Shown here: positions 45,456-53,557 of the stretch, piece after piece | Numbering within the stretch: position 1 is the first letter of the stretch | How the letters are laid out: every line of letters begins with the position of its first letter | DNA from: JAAYCU01 sp964401335 | GTDB taxonomy: Bacteria; Planctomycetota; Phycisphaerae; UBA1845; PWPN01 | Assembly: GCA_964401335.1 (NCBI GenBank) | Contig: CAYNYK010000003.1 | Span: 26,443-90,442, forward strand | Direction: 5' to 3' | DNA: 64,000 bases | The notes under the pieces: generated by a model | Seen by the model: the letters and a program-made list of their open reading frames with translations, nothing else | The model's database searches: none | Told to the model about the DNA's origin: nothing | Translations under genes and position numbers: made by a program

Positions 45456-47048
45456 TCACCAATATACGATATACAGCCCGGCCCAGAAGAGGCCGACCAG
45501 CAACCACCAGGGCCAGGGTCTTTTATAAATGGGCAAAGCGACGCGTTCCGTCGCCGGCAATTGGGCGGTCGTCGGGCTCCAGACCAGCGATTCGACCTTC
45601 CCGGCCTGTGGTGCCGGCGTACACAGACTGATGACGATCATCAGGGGCATGCAAATGAGCCAGGTAACCGCGCCCAGGTAAAAGAAACTCACACCGCCAT
45701 TACTTGCCAGCGCCGGCCAGACGGTCGGGAGAATTTGTTCCAAAAGAAAAGACATGGGGATACCGCAGACCATCACGACGAAGGCGGCCTGACGGGTCGC
45801 TCGCTTCCAGAGGACGCCGGTTAAAAACACAACAGCGATGGGCGTGGCCAGGTAAATGATGAACTTTTGGAAATATTCGAAAATCGAGGGGAAACGGCCT
45901 ACCTGCGGTGCCCAGAACATGGCGATGATCAGGACGACGATCCCGATACGCTTGCCGATGGATACCAGGCGGGCCTCGCCGGCCGAGCGGTTCACATGCT
46001 TACGGTATAAGTCCAGGGTGATGATGGTGGTGGTCGAATTAATCAGGGCGTTCACGGTGGAAATGACCGCGGCAAGGAAGGCGGCGAGAATAAGGCCCCG
46101 CGCTCCGACCGGTACAAGGTTTTTAATCATAGTGGTCAAGGCCAGGTCGGGGTTTTCCAATTTGTACAGGTTGTAAGCCAGCATACCAGGAAACACTTCC
46201 ACGATCGGCCGAATGGCGGCCACGGCCCCGGCGGCGATGATCGCGATGCGCGTATCCCACTCGCTACGGGCGGCCAGGCATCGTTGAATCAGCGATTGGT
46301 TGGTACAGGAGTACCATAACCCCGAGGTCAAGGGGACGATCAGCAGGGCCGGCCAGGGAATCAGGGGATGGTCAAGAGGCTGAACCAGATGGCCTCGTGC
46401 CGGTGGGCCGGCACTCATCATGGTTGACCAGCCGCCGTCGACAGCCTGCAAACCCAGGACGAACAGCACGATGCTGCCGCCAAACAGGACAAGAAATTGA
46501 ATCACGTCCGTCCAAACGACCGAGGCCAGGCCGCCATAGATGGTGTAAAGACCGCCAACCAAGGCCAGACAGATGATGCCCCAGCGCAAGGGCAGGCCCA
46601 GCATGTCCTGCATGACCAGGCCGCCGGCGTACATAACCGTACTGAGGCTGACAAAGACGTAAACCGCCACGGTGATGAGGGCGTAAACGTCCCGACAGGT
46701 CGCACCGTATCGTTTTTCGAGATATTCCGGCATGGTGGCGATTTTGTTGCGCAAATACAGAGGCAGGAATATCCAGATGAGTAAGGTATAGATGGGAAAG
46801 AAAAGCCAGCACCAGTTGGCCAACACGAGCCCATGCTGATAGGCCTGGCCGACCATGCCGACCATCTGCTCGCTGCTCATACCGCTGGCGACGAACGAGG
46901 CGGTAATGGCGAACCAGGGGAGCCTGCGGCCGGCCAGAAAGTAATCGTTCGACGTGGCCTTGCCCCGTCGGCCGACCCAGAACCCGACACCCATGACCGC
47001 CAGGCAGTAAACCACGATCGTACCGATATCGATGTATTTATCGTTCAT
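45456..47048 (-). CDS. Sodium:solute symporter (SSS family)
   Basis: A 530-residue symporter with about 13 helices. SSS motifs: DYFLAGRRLPWFAITASFVASGMSSEQMVG, LYTIYGGLASVVWTDVIQF (G-G-x-x-x-V-x-x-T-D-x-x-Q) and ISTVNALINSTTTIITLDLY in helix 8 with the sodium-site Ser/Thr residues. The pattern resembles the SGLT-like sugar transporters. The ATG at 47048 follows GAGGG by 5-6 bases. It starts 20 bases after the DUF4380 gene, within the cluster, and probably imports the released sugar. Confidence 0.9.
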   Translation of the reverse strand: MNDKYIDIGTIVVYCLAVMGVGFWVGRRGKATSNDYFLAGRRLPWFAITASFVASGMSSEQMVGMVGQAYQHGLVLANWCWLFFPIYTLLIWIFLPLYLRNKIATMPEYLEKRYGATCRDVYALITVAVYVFVSLSTVMYAGGLVMQDMLGLPLRWGIICLALVGGLYTIYGGLASVVWTDVIQFLVLFGGSIVLFVLGLQAVDGGWSTMMSAGPPARGHLVQPLDHPLIPWPALLIVPLTSGLWYSCTNQSLIQRCLAARSEWDTRIAIIAAGAVAAIRPIVEVFPGMLAYNLYKLENPDLALTTMIKNLVPVGARGLILAAFLAAVISTVNALINSTTTIITLDLYRKHVNRSAGEARLVSIGKRIGIVVLIIAMFWAPQVGRFPSIFEYFQKFIIYLATPIAVVFLTGVLWKRATRQAAFVVMVCGIPMSFLLEQILPTVWPALASNGGVSFFYLGAVTWLICMPLMIVISLCTPAPQAGKVESLVWSPTTAQLPATERVALPIYKRPWPWWLLVGLFWAGLYIVYW

Positions 47049-47067
47049 GCATACCCTCACGGTCAGG

Positions 47068-47928
47068 TCATAAGGATTCGATCTCCCGCCACCGCTCCGG
47101 AGTGAAGACCTTTTCGGTCAAGAGCCATTGTTCGGTATGCACCCGCTCGGAGCCGGGGTAAAGAGTATCCATGCCCCCTAGGGTTTCCATTTCGACGAAG
47201 TCCTTACAGGTGTAGATTTCGACGTTACAGCCGCTGTCGGGGCAGGCCACTTCCGGGGCGATCGGCGCGAAGCGTATGACGAACGTACCGTCCGGTCGCA
47301 GCCAGGCCAGCCAGCCGCGATCCGTATAGAGGCCGACCTTGCCGGTCTCGCCGCTTGGCTCGACGGCGAATAGCTCGTTACCTGGCCGCCATTGGGGGGT
47401 GGCGACGGCGAATGGCTCCTCGCCAACGCGATCCCAATAAACGGCCTTGTTGGTCCGCCATTGTCCGGAGCCGCTGCCCCAGGGGACGATGAGCTGGCCG
47501 CAAGGTTGGATGCAGGTCAGGGGCCAGGGCGCTCCGTGCCACATGAAGGGGCTGGGGTTACGCAGAATGTGACGGATTTCAAAACCCTCGCCCTGCGATT
47601 CAATTTCGAGAATTTTGATCAGGCCGTTGCGTCCCGTCGGCCGGGTGATCCGCAGGGTCGAGCCGTTGATTACGGCCTTACAGCGATCATTGTCCGGTTC
47701 ATAGGATTCCATCGATTCAGGCGCGGTCAGGAACCGGTGCCCGCCATAGATGTGCCAATCGTTGTAAGACAGGCCGGTATGGTCTTCGTACAAAATGTTT
47801 TTACCGTCGCCCCTGCGCAGGGACATGATCCGCGGCCCGATCTCGGTCACCACGATCAGCTCCAGCGGGCCGTGAATGCAACGATAGGCCTCGGTCCATT
47901 GCGCGAAACGGGTCGGTTCGATTTTCAT
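47068..47928 (-). CDS. DUF4380-like / aldose-epimerase-fold protein
   Basis: A 286-residue cytoplasmic protein. The layout (CIHGPLELIVVTEIGPRIMSL; NILYEDHTGL; YGGHRFLTAPE; IRHILRNPSPFMWHGAPWPLT) is that of DUF4380, a beta-sandwich fold related to galactose mutarotases. No direct activity is known. A sugar anomer or epimer role fits the position between the symporter and PIG-L genes. Spacing to its neighbours is 19-21 bases, indicating one operon. Confidence 0.75.
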   Translation of the reverse strand: MKIEPTRFAQWTEAYRCIHGPLELIVVTEIGPRIMSLRRGDGKNILYEDHTGLSYNDWHIYGGHRFLTAPESMESYEPDNDRCKAVINGSTLRITRPTGRNGLIKILEIESQGEGFEIRHILRNPSPFMWHGAPWPLTCIQPCGQLIVPWGSGSGQWRTNKAVYWDRVGEEPFAVATPQWRPGNELFAVEPSGETGKVGLYTDRGWLAWLRPDGTFVIRFAPIAPEVACPDSGCNVEIYTCKDFVEMETLGGMDTLYPGSERVHTEQWLLTEKVFTPERWREIESL

Positions 47929-47949
47929 ATCAGGTCATCCATGAAATCG

Positions 47950-48657
47950 TTACGGCAGAATCCTATGGGTCAGCCCGCGTTGATAGGCTTCCAACCTCCG
48001 GAAGCCCTCGGCATATCGGCACCGGGCGGCGAACCCCCGGAAACGAGCCTGAACCTCGATCATTTCCAGCATGTCGGTGTCGGCCATTTCCTTCATGGAT
48101 TTAACCTGACTGACATGACAGGCGAGCATCCTCTTTTTGGTTTCCATCACCGGCGTGATATCGACATATTCGGTCGGCTCGAAGCCGATACCGCCCAGGT
48201 TATCCATGTAGTACACCTGCGTCTGGGCGAAACGGCAGGCGGGCTCCTGCTGGCCGGGGATGTGCGGCAAGCCCTTCTGGAAATACGCATCGAAAACCAG
48301 TTGCGATACGTAACGGTGGTCCGGGTGATAATCGTTCGGGCTGTGGGTGATGATCACGTCCGGGTCCGCCTGGCGCAGCAGATCGATCATGATGCTCCGC
48401 TGGCGTTCGTTGGGGAAAACCATTTCGTCGGTCACGCCCGGCCAAAGCAGCCGTGCGCCGATGATCGCCGCTGAGTTTTCCGCTTCGCGCTTGCGGGTGG
48501 CGGCCAATTCGTCCGGTGGGATGGACAGATCGCCCATGTCCCCGCGGGTGAAGACCGCAATGGTGAGGGCATGTCCCTGTTCCGCGTAACGCGCCAGGGT
48601 GCCGGCGCAGTTGATCTCGATATCATCGGGGTGGGCCCCGATCGCCAGAATGTTCAT
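47950..48657 (-). CDS. PIG-L/LmbE-family deacetylase
   Basis: A 235-residue enzyme. AHPDD (8-12) and HPDHR (111-115) are the zinc-binding motifs of the family. Known members remove acetyl groups from N-acetylglucosamine-containing substrates. It has no signal, so it is cytoplasmic. The start at 48657 overlaps the aminotransferase stop by one base (TGATG), so the two are coupled. Confidence 0.9.
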   Translation of the reverse strand: MNILAIGAHPDDIEINCAGTLARYAEQGHALTIAVFTRGDMGDLSIPPDELAATRKREAENSAAIIGARLLWPGVTDEMVFPNERQRSIMIDLLRQADPDVIITHSPNDYHPDHRYVSQLVFDAYFQKGLPHIPGQQEPACRFAQTQVYYMDNLGGIGFEPTEYVDITPVMETKKRMLACHVSQVKSMKEMADTDMLEMIEVQARFRGFAARCRYAEGFRRLEAYQRGLTHRILP

Positions 48658-49847
48658 CAGCCTTTCTCCATGAGCTGGATGGCCTTGTGCAAGGCATCGG
48701 CCTGCTTCTTCGCCTCCTCGAGGGGCAGGAAAATCAGGCTGACCGTGACCAGACGGGGCATGACGTCCTCCACCACCGGGCACAGGCCGTCGCGATACTT
48801 ATAGTTGCTTAGATTCGTAAACGGCGGTGTATGGAAGGGTACGCCGTTGCCGTAGATATCGCCCTTGCGGAAGAATTCATACTGATAGGGGGCAACCTCA
48901 TTGAAACCGAAACGCAACCCGATGTTCAGCTCCTCGTTGAGCTTCTTGAACCGATTGTAATCGAGGCCTTGCTTGTCGCCCTCCCAGGTACAGGCGAACC
49001 AATAGCCGGCCTGGACCGCCTCCTTGGGGATATGCCGTTTTTTGAGCCACTTACAACCCTCGATCGCGTCGTTGAAGATTTTGAGGCTGACATCGTAGTA
49101 ATCATGAACGATCTTTTCGACGCGCTGGAGCTGGGCCAGGCCCATGGCCGCGGTCATCTCGTTCATCCGCCAATTGAGGGTCATGCGCGTCGGGCTCTCG
49201 CCGGAGAAGGCCCAGATGGTCTCGAGCATTTCCGCCAGTTTCGGATCGCGCAGAGTAATCATGGCCCCGTCGCCGGTGGAAAGCTGCTTGAACTCCTGGA
49301 AGCTGAACATGCCGAGGTCGCCGAACGTACCGACGTGTTGTCCTTTCCAATAGGCACATACGGCATGAGCACAATCCTCGATGAGGAACAGTTTGTGTTG
49401 CCCGCAGATGTCGCGGATTTCATCGATACGGGCGGGCAGGCCCCACAGGTGCGTACAGATGACCGCCTTGGTGTTCTCGGTGATGTTGGCCCGCAGCGAA
49501 TCCGGGTCCATGTTGTAGGTGTCGGCCTCGATATCGCAGAAGCGGGGGATGCAGTTGTAGTAAAGGGAGGCCAGCGCGCCGAAATGCACGACCGGGTCGC
49601 AGATGATTTCGTTGCCGGCCTTGGCCCCGCTAACGCTGACGGCCTCGGCCAGGGCGCACATGCCGTTGTTCCGCGCCAAAGCGGCGTTTGCCCCGGTGAA
49701 CTTGGCGAAAGCCTTTTGGAACCGGGCGACGAAGCCGTCTTCATTAAACAGGCCGGTCAACTTGCCGCGTTGAAGCAATTCCTGGAAATAACCCAGTTCC
49801 AGATCGTCGAAGCCCCGCATTTGCCGGGCGAATGCGCCGTAATTCAT
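48657..49847 (-). CDS. DegT/DnrJ/EryC1/StrS-family sugar aminotransferase
   Basis: A 396-residue PLP enzyme. FLIEDCAHA holds the Asp (D158) that pairs with the PLP nitrogen; the internal aldimine Lys is K187 in FSFQEFKQLSTGDGAM. WRMNEMTAAMGLAQLQRVEKI is the usual family segment. These enzymes transfer amino groups to or from keto-sugars, mostly nucleotide-linked. Here no nucleotide-sugar genes are nearby, so a catabolic or free-sugar role is possible. It lies 4 bases after the oxidoreductase gene and is coupled to the deacetylase. Confidence 0.88.
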   Translation of the reverse strand: MNYGAFARQMRGFDDLELGYFQELLQRGKLTGLFNEDGFVARFQKAFAKFTGANAALARNNGMCALAEAVSVSGAKAGNEIICDPVVHFGALASLYYNCIPRFCDIEADTYNMDPDSLRANITENTKAVICTHLWGLPARIDEIRDICGQHKLFLIEDCAHAVCAYWKGQHVGTFGDLGMFSFQEFKQLSTGDGAMITLRDPKLAEMLETIWAFSGESPTRMTLNWRMNEMTAAMGLAQLQRVEKIVHDYYDVSLKIFNDAIEGCKWLKKRHIPKEAVQAGYWFACTWEGDKQGLDYNRFKKLNEELNIGLRFGFNEVAPYQYEFFRKGDIYGNGVPFHTPPFTNLSNYKYRDGLCPVVEDVMPRLVTVSLIFLPLEEAKKQADALHKAIQLMEKG

Positions 49848-49851
49848 ACCC

Positions 49852-50889
49852 TCAGTCTCCTATGCAAATGGCCTTGCCTTTTTCCGCGGACTCGATGGCC
49901 GCGAAACAGGCGGCACTGGTCTGGTACGCGCTGTCCACGTCGTTCAGGCACGTGGTATCCGCGACCAGCATGTCCACGAAATGATCGATCAGTTTATTCC
50001 ACGGTTCGCTGATGCCGCCCTGGACGTTATCCGGAATCCAGGCGGCGGGCAATTCGATGCAGTCGTTTTCATGACCGGCCTGGTCGAAGCGGGGAATGCT
50101 GTCCAGCCAGACGCGGTTATTGATGACCGATCCACGGGTGCCGTAGAGCTTGAAATTGAAGGTGAAGGGAACGATCGGCCCCACGCAGCAATGGACTTTA
50201 CCCAGACTGCCGTTCTTGAAGCGGAAAATAGCCAGGGCGGTATCTTCAGTTTCCACCTGTTCGGTGCGGGGCAGGAAAATGCCTTTGTAGCACATGACTT
50301 CCACGATATCGCCGCAGAGGTAGCGGATGAGGTCTACATTGTGCCCGCTACCGGCGTGAAAAATGCTGCCGGCGATGTCCTTTTTACCCAGCCAGCTCCA
50401 GATAGGCAGATCGCCCGGTACGTAGTGGAGGTAGTCCGATTCCACCAGGAAAGGTTTACCCAGATCGCCACGGTCGAGCAGTTGCTTGGCGTATTGATAA
50501 AGCGGATTGAGACGCCGATGGTAACCGATCAGATATTTAACGCCGGCTTTTTTCACCGCATCCCGGATACGCTTGCAATCATCCAGGGTAATGGCCATCG
50601 GCTTCTCGCAGAAGATATGCTTGCCGGCCTGGGCGGCCTCGAGGCACATCCGTGCGTGCAATGCATTCGGCGAAGCGATGACCACGGCCTCCACGTCGGA
50701 TTTGAGGACCTGCCGATAGTCTTCGTGCCGCGCGCATTGAAAACCGGTTTTCTCGAAGAAGGATATGACGTTCTTCTGCTCCGGGTCAGCGATAGCGATT
50801 AGTTGTACGTGGGGGTTGGCCAACAGGTTGCGGGCATGTTCGCTGCCGATCCAGCCTAAACCGATGACACCTACCTTGATCGTCCGCAT
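49852..50889 (-). CDS. Gfo/Idh/MocA-family oxidoreductase
   Basis: A 345-residue NAD(P)-dependent sugar dehydrogenase-like protein. The Rossmann motif is G10-L-G12-W-I-G15; CEKPMA (E95, K96, P97) is the family catalytic Lys region, and GSIFHAGSGHNVDLIRYL the second one. Substrates in the family include sugars, inositols and keto-sugars. AAAGGAATT lies 8 bases before the ATG at 50889; the longer frame has no similarity. It begins the cytoplasmic part of the cluster. Confidence 0.9.
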   Translation of the reverse strand: MRTIKVGVIGLGWIGSEHARNLLANPHVQLIAIADPEQKNVISFFEKTGFQCARHEDYRQVLKSDVEAVVIASPNALHARMCLEAAQAGKHIFCEKPMAITLDDCKRIRDAVKKAGVKYLIGYHRRLNPLYQYAKQLLDRGDLGKPFLVESDYLHYVPGDLPIWSWLGKKDIAGSIFHAGSGHNVDLIRYLCGDIVEVMCYKGIFLPRTEQVETEDTALAIFRFKNGSLGKVHCCVGPIVPFTFNFKLYGTRGSVINNRVWLDSIPRFDQAGHENDCIELPAAWIPDNVQGGISEPWNKLIDHFVDMLVADTTCLNDVDSAYQTSAACFAAIESAEKGKAICIGD

Positions 50890-51023
50890 GTTTAATTCCT
50901 TTCCACAATCGTTCGAGGGGGCCAAGCGCGTTGGGATTATAACCCGCGACCCGTGAGCGGGGCCAGTGTGCGCACTTTGGAATAAGGATGATTCCGTTTG
51001 TTTTTTGTGGCAAACGAACACGA

Positions 51024-53402
51024 TCAGTCGAGCGTTAGCACGGTCCCTGGGCGAGCCTCCCGGGATTGGCCGTTGATAAGCACGCGGTTCAAGCCCTCCA
51101 CGGGGGGAACATGCAGCACCACCTTGCCGGGGGCGTGGTGGAAGTCCGGCCTCCAGGACACGTCCAGCGTTCGGCCTTCGTCGGCCAGCTTGAAGCGCAG
51201 ATTCACCGGTCCAAACTCGGTCACGATCTGGTCGAACTTCGTCAGGTAATCCGCCTTCAGCCAGGCCTTGGGCACCAGACGCAGCAGGTGCAATTCGTTA
51301 TCGGCGATCTGATCGTCGATGACCGCCAACCGGGCCAGGTCGATCATCAGCGGATTGGCGAACACCGTCCCGTAGATACCATGTCGCGTTTCGCAGGAGA
51401 CGTAAGTCTGTGGCGACAGGGCGCCGACCAGCAAGCTGTACATACCCTCCAGATAGCGATACCGATCGCCCAGTTGCCAGGAATGATAGACATTCCAGCT
51501 ATAGCACGGCTCGGCGCTGGACATCTCATGGATCAGGATAGCCCGCTGGAAGAAATTGAGGCGGGGATCAAAGATTTTCGTGTTCGGCCCCTCGCGGAAA
51601 AAGGCGGCCGTGTCTTTCATCGCCTCGTCATCCGCTTTCAGCAGGCCGCTCCAGACCAGAAACAGCGGGCCGGCGTCGAGGTAGAAGCAATGAAACATGT
51701 CCTCGCCGTCGGAGAGGGAAATGGGAACCATGGCGCGTTTTTTGCCGCGGTTGTCGGTCCAACGCGGGGTATGTTTCATGGCTTCGTCAAGTGCTTCGAC
51801 AAAGCGGGTCCGATAGGCGTCGGCCTCGGCGGCGAATTCGGCCGCCCGCGGATGGTTTAACCGCTGCAACAATTTGATGGCCGCGCATAGGCCCTTGTAA
51901 TTCCAGCCGATGTTCCAGCCGGACTGGCAGGGGATTTTTCGATCGGTGGAGACGGCCGGCGGCAACACGCCGGGGACTCCCTCGTGGCCGGTGATCGCTC
52001 GCGAGTCCTTGATGAACGCGCACCCCTTGACGATCGCCGGCAGCCAGCGGTCGATAAAATCCCGATTGTCGGTAAGCAGGGCGTGGCGAGAGGCCATGTA
52101 AAGAATGGCTCCATGATCGCAAAGCCAGTCGATCGAGGTCAGCGTCTTGGGCGAGGAGAAATATCCGGGATGCAGCGTGTAACTGTCGCCCGGCGGCTTG
52201 ACCGTGCCCTGATTCAACCGGAACAACTCGATATGTTTGTCCACTACTTCGTGGTAGCCGAGCGGGTCGAACATCATGTGGGCCACCATGGAAGTCGGCG
52301 TCGGCCACAGGGCGTCATATTTCCACGATCCCGATAGAAACGATTTCTCGCCGGTGTCTGGATTTTTTTCGGTGATGACTCGGGCGAGTTTCAAGCTATG
52401 GACCACGGCTTCGTTCAGCCACGATTCGGGAGTATCGATCATCGCGGCCGTTGCCGGCTTGACCGACCAGTAGGCATCACCTTGTTTCAGGGCTTCCTCG
52501 AATCCGACGGAAAGCTCCGCCTCGATCGCCGGACGCGAGGCCGACAACAACGGTAATAGCAGATCCGCATGGGCTCCGCGGCGGGCCGGCAGAGTTATGG
52601 ATAACGAATAAGCACCGCTGTCCGGCTCGATTTCGCCGAAGTTGAAAGCGTCGGCCTCCGCGGAGATGCCCATCAGCCGGATGCGGTCATCTTCCTCCAC
52701 GATCCGACACCCGTTGCGCGGACCGACTGTAAACATCTCCGCCTTCAGCGCCGAGGGATACTTGACCCTTTCCGGCCGGATGGTCAGGTTTTTATCCTGA
52801 GGCATCGACCGCTCGATATGGGGAGCCGCCACATGTACGAAAATAACCGCTTTGTCGTTGTTTTGTAACTCGTCCACATGACTGACGGAAAGGCGAATCC
52901 ATGCGTAAAGCGGATCGATACCGGTCTTGACTTCTCCGGTGCCCGGCAGATGGGCGAAAACTTCTTGACGAACGATCAGCCCCGGCCGGCTCAGCGGCCA
53001 TTCGGTCCAGAGCAGCGGCGTGGCGCGATCCGCCCAGCCCTGATGACCCACCCCGCCGTCGGGAAGGCTGCAAAGCTGGTACGGCTGGCTGGTTGGCCGA
53101 TGGGCCGGTTTGCCGTCCAGGGAGGGAGCGAAAGACAGTTGCACCCCCTGGCCGTCCCACTTCAAAGTGGTCGCTCGGGATTTGAACACGTGCGGCTGGG
53201 CAACGACCGTACCGTCATAGACGACGTTGAAACGAAACAGATGATTAGGCCAGCCGATCGGCGTCCATACGTTTCTCTGCGGCGGCCACCAGGTGGCAGC
53301 CAGCTCGGCGCTCGGTTCGGGCGGTGCCTCGGCCAACACAGGGCTTAACAGTCCACAAAAGATGATGTATGCCGTCAGTAACCGCAACCCATGCGTGCTC
53401 AT
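51024..53402 (-). CDS. Exported large hydrolase-like protein, six-hairpin glycosidase fold likely
   Basis: A 792-residue protein with a signal (LLTAYIIFCGLLSPVLA). The N-terminal part (about 25-300) is beta-rich; the central part (about 340-690) is helical with repeated aromatic pairs (SGSWKYDALWPTPTSMVAHMMFDPLGY, DWLCDHGAILYMASRHAL, SGWNIGWNYKGLCAAIKLL, SWNVYHSWQLGDRYRYLEG), like an (alpha/alpha)6 glycosidase barrel; a beta tail closes. No GH family can be named with confidence. GGAGGA (53409-53414) lies 6 bases before the ATG at 53402; the frame open to 53726 has no signal or similarity. Confidence 0.65.
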   Translation of the reverse strand: MSTHGLRLLTAYIIFCGLLSPVLAEAPPEPSAELAATWWPPQRNVWTPIGWPNHLFRFNVVYDGTVVAQPHVFKSRATTLKWDGQGVQLSFAPSLDGKPAHRPTSQPYQLCSLPDGGVGHQGWADRATPLLWTEWPLSRPGLIVRQEVFAHLPGTGEVKTGIDPLYAWIRLSVSHVDELQNNDKAVIFVHVAAPHIERSMPQDKNLTIRPERVKYPSALKAEMFTVGPRNGCRIVEEDDRIRLMGISAEADAFNFGEIEPDSGAYSLSITLPARRGAHADLLLPLLSASRPAIEAELSVGFEEALKQGDAYWSVKPATAAMIDTPESWLNEAVVHSLKLARVITEKNPDTGEKSFLSGSWKYDALWPTPTSMVAHMMFDPLGYHEVVDKHIELFRLNQGTVKPPGDSYTLHPGYFSSPKTLTSIDWLCDHGAILYMASRHALLTDNRDFIDRWLPAIVKGCAFIKDSRAITGHEGVPGVLPPAVSTDRKIPCQSGWNIGWNYKGLCAAIKLLQRLNHPRAAEFAAEADAYRTRFVEALDEAMKHTPRWTDNRGKKRAMVPISLSDGEDMFHCFYLDAGPLFLVWSGLLKADDEAMKDTAAFFREGPNTKIFDPRLNFFQRAILIHEMSSAEPCYSWNVYHSWQLGDRYRYLEGMYSLLVGALSPQTYVSCETRHGIYGTVFANPLMIDLARLAVIDDQIADNELHLLRLVPKAWLKADYLTKFDQIVTEFGPVNLRFKLADEGRTLDVSWRPDFHHAPGKVVLHVPPVEGLNRVLINGQSREARPGTVLTLD

Positions 53403-53557
53403 TATTATTCCTCCGTACGGTAGATCGCTTGGGTTTCTTGCCTGCCGCAAAGAACAACTTTGAGGAACGACTATTGCGCAGCCGCCTATTCTTTCCTTTT
53501 TCCGGTCATTAAGCCGACCGAAGGGGTAGCCTTGCTCGCCCTGAATCGGGTTGTCGT

